From Longimicrobium sp. (GTDB lineage: Bacteria > Gemmatimonadota > Gemmatimonadetes > Longimicrobiales > Longimicrobiaceae), in contig DASVTZ010000248.1 of assembly GCA_036387335.1 (NCBI GenBank), forward strand, positions 1 to 39,514: a DNA stretch of 39,514 nt. Direction: 5' to 3'. This document shows positions 1 through 8,280 of the stretch, one piece after another. Every line of letters begins with the position of its first letter. Positions within the stretch are counted from its first letter, which is position 1. A program made the position numbers and the translations under genes. Below the pieces are notes generated by a model that had not been told where the DNA came from, did no database searches, and was given only the letters and a program-made list of their open reading frames with translations.

Positions 1-446
1 TAGGGCGTGAGGCGGATCGGCTCCGAGCGGAACGAGGGGATGACCTGCACCCATCCGCGCGCCACGGGTCCGGAGTGGAAGAAGTAGTACGCCGTCGCGC
101 CCCTCTCGCCGCCGTGGCTGATGACGAGCACTGGCAGGCGCCGCCCCTCCGCCCCGTTCGGCACCCTCACCGCGCCGTAGTGGCGGATCCCACCTACGGT
201 GTGCGACACCACCATCGTCCGCCCGGTGCGCCCTTCACGCTTCGTGGATTCCACGCGGTAGCCGTGCGCCCCGGTGTCGCGCCCGGCCCAATCCGCCTCC
301 ACCGCCGCGATCTCGGCGGCTGTCGGAGGCGCAAAGAGCGCGTCCAGCATCGGCCCCGACTGCGCCGGCGGCATCCCCTGCGCGCACCCGGCGAGCGCGG
401 CCAGCCCGGCGGCGAGTAGAGAGCGGAAACAGTGTCTGCGGATCAA
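1..446 (-). CDS. Partial lipoprotein, probable alpha/beta hydrolase (3' end outside window)
   Basis: The gene runs off the left edge, so only the first 148 codons are seen. The N-terminus has arginines, a hydrophobic stretch and a lipobox ending LAGC, so the product should be a lipoprotein. After about 85 residues comes LPVLVISHGG followed by a YYFF segment. This resembles the first core strand and oxyanion-hole HGG of alpha/beta hydrolases; the nucleophile elbow would lie outside the window. The start is taken as TTG at 446 because GGAG lies about 8 bases upstream and the signal peptide then has normal length. The frame stays open upstream to a GTG at 533, so a longer product is possible. 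The substrate cannot be told. Confidence 0.6.
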   Translation of the reverse strand, partial: MIRRHCFRSLLAAGLAALAGCAQGMPPAQSGPMLDALFAPPTAAEIAAVEADWAGRDTGAHGYRVESTKREGRTGRTMVVSHTVGGIRHYGAVRVPNGAEGRRLPVLVISHGGERGATAYYFFHSGPVARGWVQVIPSFRSEPIRLTP

Positions 447-539
447 AATCGTGCTCCGGAGTGGGATGATCGGATTCTCGTCAGCCCTTGCGAGGCTGCC
501 ACTCAGGAACGCGTGAAGGCGCCGTAGCCGCACGAAGGT

Positions 540-761
540 TCACGTTTCGCTATGGAAGGCGACGAAGTCGGGGAGGTCCTCGCGGTCGCTCCAGAGGCCG
601 CGGGCCTGCTGCATCTGAAAACAGCGCTCCGGCTCGGGCTGGGCGAGCATCGCGTCGATCGCCTCGCGGATCAGCTCGCTCCGGGACCGCCCGGTTCGGC
701 GAGAGAGCGCCTGGAGGGCACCCTGTTCCTCGGGCGTGAGATAAAGCTGGGTGCGGACCAC
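540..761 (-). CDS. CopG-type ribbon-helix-helix protein, likely antitoxin
   Basis: This 73-residue protein starts RTQLYLTPEE and continues with an SRSELIREAI helix, the classic ribbon-helix-helix arrangement of a DNA-contacting beta strand followed by two helices. Such proteins dimerise and bind operators, most often as the antitoxin of a type II pair. The start is GTG at 761: GGGAGAGG lies 4 bases upstream, and the long upstream extension of the frame is proline-rich and unlike the family. After the stop at 540 there is no toxin gene, only about 90 bases before the lipoprotein hydrolase, so this is an orphan or solitary regulator. The family call is firm; the role is inferred. Confidence 0.75.
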   Translation of the reverse strand: MVRTQLYLTPEEQGALQALSRRTGRSRSELIREAIDAMLAQPEPERCFQMQQARGLWSDREDLPDFVAFHSET

Positions 762-870
762 GAGACCTCTCCCGGCGTTGATGATCGGCGGAGTCGAGCT
801 GGACACGCGATCTGGCGGTGCACGTCGCGGGCCTTCCAGTCGGGATGTGCAGAACGGGTGCTTTCGGTAC

Positions 871-1308
871 TTATCCCAGCTCCGGTGGGGACAGCAGGCG
901 GCTGGCGAGGGCGTATTCGACGTCGGATGCGAGCTCCCGGGCATCGGTGCGGTCGCGGCGGCGGATGCGGAGTGAGACCTCGCCGGTGGCGGCGCGGGGG
1001 AAGCCTTCGAGGGCGCGCAGGTCGGCGGCGGCGATCTCCAGGCGCGGACGCCACCAGGGACCCGCCACCCGCACCGAACGCAGCGCGCGGAGCGGAACCA
1101 GCAGCTCGCGCACGCCGGACTCGTCGGTGCCCTGCTCGTGGCGCCCGCCGCGAAGCCGCTGGAACTCCTCGATGGTGCGGAACTGGAGGCGCAACGCCTT
1201 GTCGTCCAGCGACGCCACGCCCACGACCGACGTTTTGACGATGTGCATCTCGCTTCCCCCCGCGAGTTGCTCGCTGCGCGGCGGGAGGGTGAAGTGGACG
1301 GCGCTCAT
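871..1308 (-). CDS. Protein of unknown function
   Basis: This soluble protein of 145 residues is not a family I recognise. It has no signal peptide and no membrane segment. It starts with a short beta-rich part (MSAVHFTLPP) and ends in an arginine-rich segment with a final SPPELG. Its ATG overlaps the TGA of the upstream two-helix membrane protein (ATGA at 1305-1308), so the two are almost certainly translationally coupled and may work together. Third-position GC is high as in the neighbours, and the opposite-strand frame has no recognisable content, which supports this as the real gene. Confidence 0.6.
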   Translation of the reverse strand: MSAVHFTLPPRSEQLAGGSEMHIVKTSVVGVASLDDKALRLQFRTIEEFQRLRGGRHEQGTDESGVRELLVPLRALRSVRVAGPWWRPRLEIAAADLRALEGFPRAATGEVSLRIRRRDRTDARELASDVEYALASRLLSPPELG

Positions 1309-1562
1309 CCCTCCGCTTCGCGATGGAACGCAACGTCGCCGCCCACACGCGCGGATGCCCGTGCGAGCAGCGTCAGGACCACGACCGCGAGGACGGTGGC
1401 GAGGATCGCGTAGGTGTACAGGCCGGCGAGGCTCTCGGAGGTGCCGAACACCTGTTTGATCGTGGCCTTGATCGCCTCGTTCCAGGCCAGCGCCGCGACC
1501 AGGCCCAGCGAGGCCGAGGCGAGGGTGATCATCGTCTGGAGCATCACGCGCGGGTTGGTCAT
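1305..1562 (-). CDS. Small two-helix membrane protein, DUF5654-like
   Basis: The product has 85 residues when started at ATG 1562, which has GAGAAG just upstream. A GTG 18 bases further up is an alternative. It has two predicted membrane segments: one around MITLASASLGLVAALAWNEA, ending in an amphipathic WNEAIK stretch, and one around YAILATVLAVVVLTLL. The alanine-rich first helix followed by WNEAIK is what I remember of the DUF5654 family of small membrane proteins, whose function is unknown. It overlaps the next gene by 4 bases and starts 31 bases after the stop of an upstream lipoprotein gene, so the three may form one transcript. Confidence 0.6.
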   Translation of the reverse strand: MTNPRVMLQTMITLASASLGLVAALAWNEAIKATIKQVFGTSESLAGLYTYAILATVLAVVVLTLLARASARVGGDVAFHREAEG

Positions 1563-1593
1563 TGCGTCTTCTCGGCTCACGGATTCGGGTGGG

Positions 1594-2067
1594 TCAGCGG
1601 ACCTGGACCTGCTGCGTCATCGCGGTCTTCGTCTCCCAGCCGGTGCCGCCGTACGTGTGCACCACGCGCAGGGTGTAGCTCCCCGCCGGCACGCCGCGCA
1701 GCGTGGCGTCGAAGGCCAGCGTGCCGATACTCTGGACGCACATCTCCGCGGTGGAGCGCGCGCTGACGGTGAGGGTCAGCGTGCTCCCCTCGCGCGTCGC
1801 GGTGCCGCTGAGCGCGTAGCACGGATTGGGGGTGGAGATGGTGCCGCGCACGGCGACCGTCCCCGTGCCGCCGGTGGCGCCGTCGGGTTCGCCGCCGGGC
1901 TCGCGCTGCTTGAACTCGACGGTCACCGGTCCATTCGCCGCGGGCGACTGCGCGGGCGCCTGTCCGGTGGCGGGGGTGCCGCTGCCGGTTCCGGAATCGC
2001 CGGGTGCGTTCATCGAGCAGGCCAGGAGCGCGGGGACGAGGATCAGGGGAGCGAGCAGGCGTCGCAT
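1594..2067 (-). CDS. Hypothetical lipoprotein
   Basis: The 157-residue product begins MRRLLAPLIL and has a lipobox LLAC with the acylated cysteine near residue 17. A Pro/Gly/Ser/Thr-rich linker of about 35 residues follows, then a compact beta-rich domain of about 100 residues. Two cysteines (in NPCYAL and EMCVQS) probably form a disulfide. The domain ends in alternating hydrophobic strands (SYTLRVVHTY) typical of small Ig-like or beta-sandwich modules. The start was moved to ATG 2067 from an upstream in-frame ATG because the signal peptide begins there. No enzymatic motif is visible. The likely location is anchored in the inner or outer membrane, facing the periplasm. Confidence 0.65.
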   Translation of the reverse strand: MRRLLAPLILVPALLACSMNAPGDSGTGSGTPATGQAPAQSPAANGPVTVEFKQREPGGEPDGATGGTGTVAVRGTISTPNPCYALSGTATREGSTLTLTVSARSTAEMCVQSIGTLAFDATLRGVPAGSYTLRVVHTYGGTGWETKTAMTQQVQVR

Positions 2068-2136
2068 GGTTCGTTGGGGTTCGGGAGACTTCGGCGGCAA
2101 AGATCCGCCGCCACGCCCCGGGCCGCAAGGATCGGG

Positions 2137-4191
2137 CTACGCGTCCACCCCGAGCTGCCAGGCCAGGTCCTCCGGCGTCGTCACCGGCCGCTGGCAGGCG
2201 AAGCGCTCGCAGACGTACGCCGTCGCCTTTCCGTCCAGCGCCGTGCGGCCCCGCAGGAGCGGGATCAGCTCCGCCACCTCCTCGCCCTCCTCGGGGCGGC
2301 GCAGCGCGACGGCGGTGTTGGGAAGGTAGGCGCGGCGCACGACGGCGAGGAGCGCTTCCGTGTCCTCGGCACCGGGGCGACCGACGATCGCCACCTCCTG
2401 CGGAACGGCCAGGTAGCGGTCCAGCGCGGTCACCAGGTGGCTGAACGCGCCCGGGAAGCGCGCCAACTGGTCCGCGAAGCTCGCCAGGACCCGCTCCGCC
2501 ACGTTGCGGAAGCGCTCCTCTCCCGTCAGCTCGGCCAGGCGCAGGAGGGCGAGCGTCGCGGCGGAGTTGCCGGAGGGGGTGGCGCTGTCGTACAGGTTGC
2601 GGGGGCGCACCACCAGCGCCTCGGCGTCGCGCGCGGTGTCGAAGAAGATCCCCTGCTCGTCCTCCCAAAAGCGCTCCAGCATCCCCTGGCCGAGCGCGCG
2701 CGCCTCACGCAGCCAGCGCGGGTCGAAGGTGGTCTCGTAGAGCGACACCAGCGCGTCAGCGAGGAGGGCGTAGTCTTCCAGGAAGGCGCCGATCCTGGCG
2801 CGTCCGTCCTTGTAGGTGCGCAGCAGCACGCCCTCTGGACGCAGCGCGCGCAGGAGGAAGTCCGCGTTGCGCTCGGCCGCATGGCGGTAGTCGGCGCGGC
2901 CGAGGACGCGCGCCGCATCGGAGAAGGCGTGGAGCATCATGGCGTTCCACGAGGTCAGCACCTTGTCGTCGCGACCCGGCCACACGCGCCCGGCCCGCGC
3001 CGCGTACAGCTTCGGCCGCGCCCGCTCGATCGCCTCCATCAACTCATGCACGCTGATGCCGGCATCCGCCGCCACCTCCACCGGGTCGCGCGGGGTTTGG
3101 AGGATGTTGTGCCCCTCGAAGTTGCCCGCCTCCGTCACGCCGAAGTAGCTCCGCACGAGCGCGCCGTCCTCCGGCCCCACGACCGCGTCGATCTCTTCCC
3201 GCGTCCACACGTAGAACTTCCCCTCCTCGCCCTCGCTGTCCGCGTCGAACGCCGAGTAGAAGCCGCCTTCCGGCCCCGTCATCTCGCGGAGCACGAAACC
3301 GAGCGTTTCCTCAACCACCTGGCGGAACTCGGGATCGCCGGTGGCCTGGAAGGCGTGGACGTACGCCTGCGCCAGGAGGGCGTTGTCGTACAGCATCTTC
3401 TCAAAATGCGGAACGAGCCACTGCGCGTCCACGCTGTACCGCGCGAAACCGCCTCCGATGTGGTCGTACATCCCGCCCGCGTGCATGCGCCGCAGCGTAT
3501 GTGCGGCCATCTGCAGCGCCTCCGGTCCCCCGGTGCGCTTCCAGTGGCGGAGGAGCACCTCGATGGTCATCGGCTGCGGAAACTTGGGCGCGCCGCCGAA
3601 GCCGCCCCAGCGCGCGTCGAACCTCGTGGCCAGGTGATGCGCCGCGCGGTCCAGCACCGACCCGCTGAGCGCGCTCGCCGCTCCCTTTGGCACCGTGTGC
3701 TGCAGCGACTGGCGGATCTCGGCGGCGCTGCGGTCCACCTCGCCGCGGCGCGTGCTCCACGCATCGGCCAGCGCGGTCAGCACCTGCGTGAACGAGGGCA
3801 TTCCGTGGCGCGGCTCGGGCGGGTAGTAGGTGCCGCCGTAGAAGGGCGCGCCGTCGGGCGTCAGGAACACCGTCATCGGCCACCCGCCGTGCCCCGTCAT
3901 CCCCTGCACCGCCGCCATGTAGATGCTGTCGATGTCCGGCCGCTCCTCGCGGTCCACCTTGATGTTGACGAAGTGCTCGTTCATCAGCGCGGCCGTTTGG
4001 GGATCTTCGAACGACTCGTGCTCCATCACGTGGCACCAATGGCACGCCGAGTAGCCCACCGAGAGCAGGATCGGCCGGTCCTCGGCCCGCGCGCGCTCCA
4101 GCGCCTCGGGGCCCCAGGGGTACCAGTCCACCGGGTTGTCCTTGTGCTGCAGCAAGTACGGGCTGGTCTCGTCGGCGAGGCGGTTGGGCAT
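2137..4191 (-). CDS. Thioredoxin-domain protein of the DUF255 / YyaL (SSP411) family
   Basis: This large cytosolic protein has 684 residues, the usual family length. It opens with [20 protein letters not shown], the near-invariant start of the family, which is why ATG 4191 was chosen over an in-frame ATG at 4260. An N-terminal thioredoxin-like domain carries CHWC at about residues 50-53 and [13 protein letters not shown] further on. The rest is an alpha/alpha-toroid region like N-acylglucosamine 2-epimerases and family 9/88 glycosidases, with conserved [10 protein letters not shown] and [11 protein letters not shown] motifs. The biochemical role of the family is not established; mammalian SPATA20 is a relative. 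It is separated by about 70 bases from the downstream lipoprotein gene. Confidence 0.9.
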   Translation of the reverse strand: MPNRLADETSPYLLQHKDNPVDWYPWGPEALERARAEDRPILLSVGYSACHWCHVMEHESFEDPQTAALMNEHFVNIKVDREERPDIDSIYMAAVQGMTGHGGWPMTVFLTPDGAPFYGGTYYPPEPRHGMPSFTQVLTALADAWSTRRGEVDRSAAEIRQSLQHTVPKGAASALSGSVLDRAAHHLATRFDARWGGFGGAPKFPQPMTIEVLLRHWKRTGGPEALQMAAHTLRRMHAGGMYDHIGGGFARYSVDAQWLVPHFEKMLYDNALLAQAYVHAFQATGDPEFRQVVEETLGFVLREMTGPEGGFYSAFDADSEGEEGKFYVWTREEIDAVVGPEDGALVRSYFGVTEAGNFEGHNILQTPRDPVEVAADAGISVHELMEAIERARPKLYAARAGRVWPGRDDKVLTSWNAMMLHAFSDAARVLGRADYRHAAERNADFLLRALRPEGVLLRTYKDGRARIGAFLEDYALLADALVSLYETTFDPRWLREARALGQGMLERFWEDEQGIFFDTARDAEALVVRPRNLYDSATPSGNSAATLALLRLAELTGEERFRNVAERVLASFADQLARFPGAFSHLVTALDRYLAVPQEVAIVGRPGAEDTEALLAVVRRAYLPNTAVALRRPEEGEEVAELIPLLRGRTALDGKATAYVCERFACQRPVTTPEDLAWQLGVDA

Positions 4192-4333
4192 GGGCCGGAA
4201 CGTTTCAGGGAGATCGATGGAGTCTTGCGACGCGGCAAAGCGCGGGCCCGGACCACCCATCCCGCTGGACAGGAGTGCCCGTCAGCACTATCATGAAATC
4301 AACTGCGAATTTCCTGCTTAATGGAGCGCCACC

Positions 4334-4627
4334 ATGATCGACCTGAACGACATCTATTCTCTCAGTGATTTTCAGCGGAAGACTCGCGAACACATCGAGC
4401 GGCTCAAGCAAACCGGGAAACCAACCGTGCTTACCGTAAACGGAAAAGCGGAGCTCATCGTACAGGACGCCTCCGCGTACCAGGCGCTCCTCGATCTGGT
4501 GGAGCAGGCCGAGACGATCATTGGAATCCAGCGGGGATTGCGCGCCTTCGAGCGCGGTGATGCGCGCCCCGCGGAGGACGTGTTCGATGACCTTCTGGGT
4601 CAGGCGCCGGCACGCAAGTCGGCGTGA
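4334..4627 (+). CDS. Phd/YefM-type antitoxin
   Basis: The 97-residue product begins with an IYSLSDFQRKTREHIERLK stretch followed by PTVLTVNGKAELIVQD, the standard Phd/YefM fold whose N-terminal half dimerises and binds DNA. The C-terminal part (about 60-97) is acidic and helical, as expected for the segment that wraps the toxin. GGAGCG lies 8 bases before the ATG. Its TGA overlaps the GTG start of the next gene, so the pair is translationally coupled. By family rule it represses its own operon and neutralises the RelE/ParE protein encoded next. Confidence 0.88.
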   Translation: MIDLNDIYSLSDFQRKTREHIERLKQTGKPTVLTVNGKAELIVQDASAYQALLDLVEQAETIIGIQRGLRAFERGDARPAEDVFDDLLGQAPARKSA

Positions 4628-4932
4628 GATACCGGGTGGACGTGTCTTCTGTGGCGGAGGAGGAGCTTCGGGAGGCGAAACGATACCTGGAGAAGCACGC
4701 GCCAGAATACGTGTCCGAGTGGGGAGCGCGGATGCGGCGCGCGGTGCTGTCCCTCCGCGAGATGCCTCACCGCTGTGCTTCCGCTCCCGAGAAGGATCTG
4801 TTCGGGCTCGAGCTGCGCCATCTGTCGGTGGGATCGTACCGCATCGTCTTCCACGTCGAAGGAAAGACGGTGCGCGTTCTCTACATCCGGCATTCCGCCA
4901 TGCAGCCGCTCGATAAGGCCGACGAAGAGTGA
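4624..4932 (+). CDS. RelE/ParE-family toxin
   Basis: The 102-residue product has the order of elements seen in ParE/RelE toxins: an N-terminal strand (RYRVDVSSVA), two helices (AEEELREAKRYLEKHAP), a segment with LRHLSVGSYRIVFHVEG, and a C-terminal VRVLYIRHS strand. The central SYRIVFHV and final IRHS are the usual core strands. Targets in the family are either ribosome-bound mRNA (RelE) or gyrase (ParE), and the sequence alone does not separate them. It starts with GTG inside the antitoxin stop codon (GTGA). A DUF433 gene begins 2 bases after its stop, making a three-gene unit. Confidence 0.85.
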   Translation: MRYRVDVSSVAEEELREAKRYLEKHAPEYVSEWGARMRRAVLSLREMPHRCASAPEKDLFGLELRHLSVGSYRIVFHVEGKTVRVLYIRHSAMQPLDKADEE

Positions 4933-4934
4933 TC

Positions 4935-5162
4935 ATGGCGAGTATCAGCGCCGCGGTTCATTGTGACCCCGAGATCCTCGGTGGCGTACCCGTGTTCGTC
5001 GGCACCCGGGTGCCGGTTCAGAACCTGTTCGACTACCTCTCGGGCGGGGACAGTCTGGATGCCTTCCTGCGCTCCTTTCCCACGGTAAGCCGAGAGCAGG
5101 CGGTGTGCGCGCTGGAGCAGGCTGGAGAGGCTTTGAAGCGTATTGCTCACGCTGCTCACTAA
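4935..5162 (+). CDS. DUF433 (VapB45-like) protein, possible second antitoxin
   Basis: The 75-residue product carries DPEILGGVPVFVGTRVPVQN, the hallmark of DUF433, a winged-helix-like family usually found next to a DUF5615 PIN-like toxin. ATG 4935 is chosen because GAAGAG lies just upstream; the gap to the toxin stop is only 2 bases. No PIN-like gene follows: a strong hairpin at 5187 and a convergent gene come next. The protein may therefore be an extra regulator of the Phd-ParE pair, or the remnant of a second module whose toxin was lost. The family assignment is strong; the role is inference. Confidence 0.85.
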   Translation: MASISAAVHCDPEILGGVPVFVGTRVPVQNLFDYLSGGDSLDAFLRSFPTVSREQAVCALEQAGEALKRIAHAAH

Positions 5163-5186
5163 GTGCAGGAGAGTCAAAGGAGTGCA

Positions 5187-5221
5187 AAGCGCCCCGCGTC
5201 CAGCCTGGACGCGGGGCGCTT
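5187..5221. terminator. Hairpin terminator between convergent genes
   Basis: A GC-rich stem of about 15 pairs (AGCGCCCCGCGTCC with its complement) and a short loop sits between the DUF433 stop and the stop of the convergent metallo-beta-lactamase-fold gene. The T-tract is weak on both sides (TTCGGTTCT on plus), so it may act in both directions. Confidence 0.75.
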
Positions 5222-5241
5222 CGGTTCTGGATTGAGGTCGC

Positions 5242-6792
5242 CTAGTGCGCGCTTGCGCCCCTGCGGATCGCCTCGCGGAGGTCGTCCATCGTGCCGTTGA
5301 GGCCGTGCACGGCGCCGATGGTGCGCACGTCCAGGCGGAACCGGCGGATGAGGGATTCGAGGTCGCGGTTGGCGTCGGGCGAGACGACGGGGCCGCCTTG
5401 CTCGTTGATGCGCAGCAGGTCGCCCTGGAAGAGGAGCTTCTGCGCGGGGACGTACACGGCCAGCATCGCGGCCGCGTGCGAGGTGGGGCCCACGTTAAGT
5501 ACCTCCACCGCGCGCGCTCCCCGGCCGATGGTGCGGCGTCCGGACAGCGTCTCGAACACCGCTTCCGGGGCCGGCGCGCGCCGCGGCTGGCCGATGCGGC
5601 CGAGGGTGCGGGTGACGGAGATCATCCGCCGGATATACGCCTCGCTCCCCGGCGCAACCAGGATCGTGGCACCTCGCGCCGCGTACGCCGGGATGCCGCC
5701 GATGTGGTCGCCGTGGTGGTGCGTGATGACCACGTAGCGGATCGGACGGCCGGGGAACGTGTGCTCGATCAGCGCGATCGCGGCGCCGGTGGCTTCGGGG
5801 TTGAGTGGCGCGTCCACCACCACCAGTCCCTCGTCCGTGTCCACCACCAGCGAACGGTAGCCACCGCCGATCCGCTCCACGAAGTACACGCCCTCCGCCA
5901 CGCGCGTCATCGCGGGCGCGCCACCGGGCGCCGGGAACGCGTAGCCCGCCGGGACGCGGAAGAGGCTGTCCGGGAGCTCGGCGGCCGGGGCGAACGAGAC
6001 CAGGCGCTGCCGTCCCGTGAGCAGCCCGTTCCAGCGCAGCTCCAGCCGGCGCGGCACCGCGAAGCCCGCGACCTGCTCGTAGCCCGCGAAGTGCACCGCA
6101 TCCACCTCGTCGCCCAGCGAGCCGTTGCCCATCTCCTCGCGGCGGATGAGGAGGTGGGTGGCGGTGTCGAAGTAGAGGGTGACCGGGTCTCCCTCGGCGG
6201 TCGTGTACGAGATCGCCTCCTCCTGCCCGGTGCGGCCGAGATGTCGCAGCGTGTTGGAGCGATCGAGGGCCTGGCGGATCAAAAGGACCGGCATGTTTGC
6301 GCCAAGCGACGATAGTGCCCGCCGCTGCTGTGTCCCCGTGGTGTCGCGCTGGAAGGTGGTGCCGCCCATTCCGCGCTCCGGGCGATGGTTGTAGCTCAGG
6401 AACTCGCGGCCGCTTCCTGCCCACCGGAACGCGTTCAGGTAGCCGCCGCCGAAGCTGAACTCGCGGTCCCACGCGAAGCGGCCGCCCGCGAGGTCGACCC
6501 GCACGTCGCTCACCACCGCGCGCGCGTTCCCGGCCGTGTCCCACGACGCGGCGGGCACGCGGCCCTGCGTGGGCGCGTAGTCCTCGCCCTCCCAGCGGAA
6601 CGAGGCCGCCGTGAGCCCGCGGATCGCAGCCGCGCCGCCGTGCGCCTCCGCGCCCAGGCGCAGTACCTCGGCGGCGCGCGAGTAGGAGCTCCACAGCGGG
6701 CCTTGCGGGGCTTGCGCGGTGAGGGCGGCGGGGGTGGGGGCGAGCAGGAGGGCGGTGAGGAGGAGATGGCGGCGCTTGGTGTGGAGGGGCAT
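5242..6792 (-). CDS. Secreted metallo-beta-lactamase-fold hydrolase with long N-terminal domain
   Basis: The 516-residue product has a signal peptide (MPLHTKRRHLLLTALLL, cleavage probably near TAQA). Residues about 30-285 form a beta-rich N-terminal domain. The metallo-beta-lactamase fold follows from about 295, with HHHGDH (ligands H358, H360, D362, H363), a further histidine at 439 (GPTSHA), an aspartate at 458 (FQGDLL) and H496 (GAVHG). All di-zinc ligands therefore appear present. The architecture resembles secreted MBL-fold hydrolases rather than a classical lactamase; the substrate is unknown. CGGAGC lies a few bases before the ATG. A palindrome at 6824-6841 matches one in front of the blaI gene, so BlaI-type control is likely. 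Confidence 0.85.
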   Translation of the reverse strand: MPLHTKRRHLLLTALLLAPTPAALTAQAPQGPLWSSYSRAAEVLRLGAEAHGGAAAIRGLTAASFRWEGEDYAPTQGRVPAASWDTAGNARAVVSDVRVDLAGGRFAWDREFSFGGGYLNAFRWAGSGREFLSYNHRPERGMGGTTFQRDTTGTQQRRALSSLGANMPVLLIRQALDRSNTLRHLGRTGQEEAISYTTAEGDPVTLYFDTATHLLIRREEMGNGSLGDEVDAVHFAGYEQVAGFAVPRRLELRWNGLLTGRQRLVSFAPAAELPDSLFRVPAGYAFPAPGGAPAMTRVAEGVYFVERIGGGYRSLVVDTDEGLVVVDAPLNPEATGAAIALIEHTFPGRPIRYVVITHHHGDHIGGIPAYAARGATILVAPGSEAYIRRMISVTRTLGRIGQPRRAPAPEAVFETLSGRRTIGRGARAVEVLNVGPTSHAAAMLAVYVPAQKLLFQGDLLRINEQGGPVVSPDANRDLESLIRRFRLDVRTIGAVHGLNGTMDDLREAIRRGASAH

Positions 6793-6823
6793 GCGGGTGC
6801 TCCGGGTTTGTGGTGGTGGTGGT

Positions 6824-6841
6824 GTGCCAAATTTTTGGCTC
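6824..6841. promoter_or_regulatory. Palindrome, candidate BlaI operator
   Basis: GTGCCA-N6-TGGCTC lies 32-49 bases upstream of the ATG of the metallo-beta-lactamase-fold gene. It has the same half-site and the same 6-base A/T spacer as the site at 8706-8723 in front of blaI. I see it directly; the binding protein is inferred. Confidence 0.55.
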
Positions 6842-6882
6842 TTTGCTGCGCGGGGAGGGCCCTCACCCCCGTCTCGTTACAC

Positions 6883-6999
6883 TCGACTGCCCCCTCTCCC
6901 GATAACGGGAGAGGGCTGCGCCCTCGCCGTTATCTGGAGAGGGGGCTTAACTGCGGGCGCGGTACGGACATCTGTGGGGCGCGATTTATCGCGCCCGTG
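6883..6999. repeat. Intergenic palindromic repeats (CCCTCTCC type and family A)
   Basis: This gap holds an inverted repeat (CCCTCTCCCGATAACGGGAG followed by another GTTATCTGGAGAGGG arm). At 6974-6999 it has a palindrome GGGGCGCGATTTATCGCGCCC. The second is a lone member of family A, which otherwise occurs inside composite A-B-C elements in this window. Confidence 0.7.
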
Positions 7000-7044
7000 G
7001 CCGGCGACGCGCCGTCGTCTGGCGTGGCGTTCAGATAACGTGGT

Positions 7045-8280
7045 TCAGCCGCCGGGCCAGCCGAAGCGGATGACCATGCCCGCCCGTGTGCCAGGGCGGA
7101 GGCGGGCGCCGAAGCGGGCCATCGCGGGGACGGCGGGGTTGGGCTCGGTGCGCAGGGTGGCGTGCAGCGCCGCCACCGAGGCGGGGTCGCCGAAGCGGGC
7201 GATGCTCTCGGCGGCGAAGGCGCGGCGCGTCCAGTCGGGCGACGCGAGGGCGGTCCAGAGCACGTCCGGGCGCGGGCTCAGGCGCATGGAGCCGACGACG
7301 AGGACCAGCACGATGCACGCAGCGGCGGTCGCGAAGGAGATCGCGGGGGACGGCGCGGGGCGCGGGGACGGGGTCAGGATCGCGCGCAGCCTCAGGCGGA
7401 GCTGGCCGCGGCGGAGGAAGCCTGCGGCCACGATCGCCGGTCCGACGGCGCCGAAGCCGCGGGCGCCGTCCGCGATGCGCAGGAGGCACTCGGCGTAATC
7501 GGAGGGGCGGACGCCGGCGCGAAGGACGCGCTCGTCACAGGCCCGCTCCCGCTCGGTGGACAGGCGGTGCGCGGCCCACCACGCGCCCGGATGGAACCAC
7601 CAGAGCGCGCACGTCAGGTGCGCGAAGAGTTGGAGGAGGCAGTCCAGCCGCCGCACGTGGGCAAGCTCGTGCAGGAGCACGGCGCGGCGATGCGCATCCG
7701 GCCACTCGTCCGCGTCGGCGGGCAGGACGACAGCGGGGCGCAGCGTGCCCCACGTGAGCGGCGTGCCGATCCCCGCCGCGCGCAGCAGGCGCACGCGGCG
7801 CCGCACTCCCAGCGCGGCCGAGCACTCGGCGAGCAGCGCGAGCCAGCCCGCATCCTCCACCGGATGGGCACGGCGGGAGAGGAGCGCGACGGCCGTCCAT
7901 CCCCAGGCGAGGCGCCCCAGCACGAGCGCGGCGCCCGCCATCCAGGCTATCCCCAGCATCGTCGTCCAGGGCAGGGCGAGCGCGCCGGGCCAGCTCTGCG
8001 CCACCATCGTGGAGCCGATCGCCACCATCGGCTCGGCGAGGACGGAGGGGACCACGTGGGCGCTCCAGTGCAGCGGGAGCATGCGCAGCTCCGGCAGCGG
8101 GAGCAGGGCGACGAGGGCCGCGGCCCAGAGCTGCGCCCGTACGGAGGCGGGTGCGCGGCGGAGGAGGAGGGCCGCCGCGGCCAGGATCAGCAGCAGGAGG
8201 GTGGCGCGGAGGGAGGTGGCGTAGCGGAGCCAGGCCCACTCCGGACTCCACACCGGGTCCAGCGCCATCCACCCGTTCAC
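7045..8280 (-). CDS. BlaR1/MecR1-like M56 family membrane metallopeptidase
   Basis: The 411-residue product has membrane helices at about 22-40, 50-62 and 105-123, then a cytosolic gluzincin domain with HELAH (H204, E205, H208) and STERERACDE (about 241-250), the zinc-binding pattern of M56 peptidases. A fourth helix (about 314-331) follows. The C-terminal 80 residues look like one or two HEAT-type repeats (LWTALASPDWTRRAFAAESI) rather than the penicillin-binding sensor of true BlaR1. The GTG start overlaps the blaI stop (GTGA) and has GAGGAGGGG just before it. Known logic: a signal activates the protease, which leads to BlaI cleavage and derepression. The signal sensed here is unknown. Confidence 0.85.
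   Translation of the reverse strand: MNGWMALDPVWSPEWAWLRYATSLRATLLLLILAAAALLLRRAPASVRAQLWAAALVALLPLPELRMLPLHWSAHVVPSVLAEPMVAIGSTMVAQSWPGALALPWTTMLGIAWMAGAALVLGRLAWGWTAVALLSRRAHPVEDAGWLALLAECSAALGVRRRVRLLRAAGIGTPLTWGTLRPAVVLPADADEWPDAHRRAVLLHELAHVRRLDCLLQLFAHLTCALWWFHPGAWWAAHRLSTERERACDERVLRAGVRPSDYAECLLRIADGARGFGAVGPAIVAAGFLRRGQLRLRLRAILTPSPRPAPSPAISFATAAACIVLVLVVGSMRLSPRPDVLWTALASPDWTRRAFAAESIARFGDPASVAALHATLRTEPNPAVPAMARFGARLRPGTRAGMVIRFGWPGG

Noticed and set aside
1414-4296. Open frame of 960 codons on plus, antisense to the DUF255 gene
   Set aside because: It is arginine/histidine-rich with no motif and covers a clear family protein on the other strand. It is a GC-driven mirror frame.
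4317-4322. CTTAAT as -10 box of the toxin-antitoxin operon
   Set aside because: It lies only 11 bases before the ATG, so the transcript would lack room for the visible ribosome site.
5242-6792. True beta-lactamase (antibiotic resistance)
   Set aside because: The zinc ligands are present, but the long N-terminal domain and overall architecture do not match known class B lactamases. A general hydrolase is safer.
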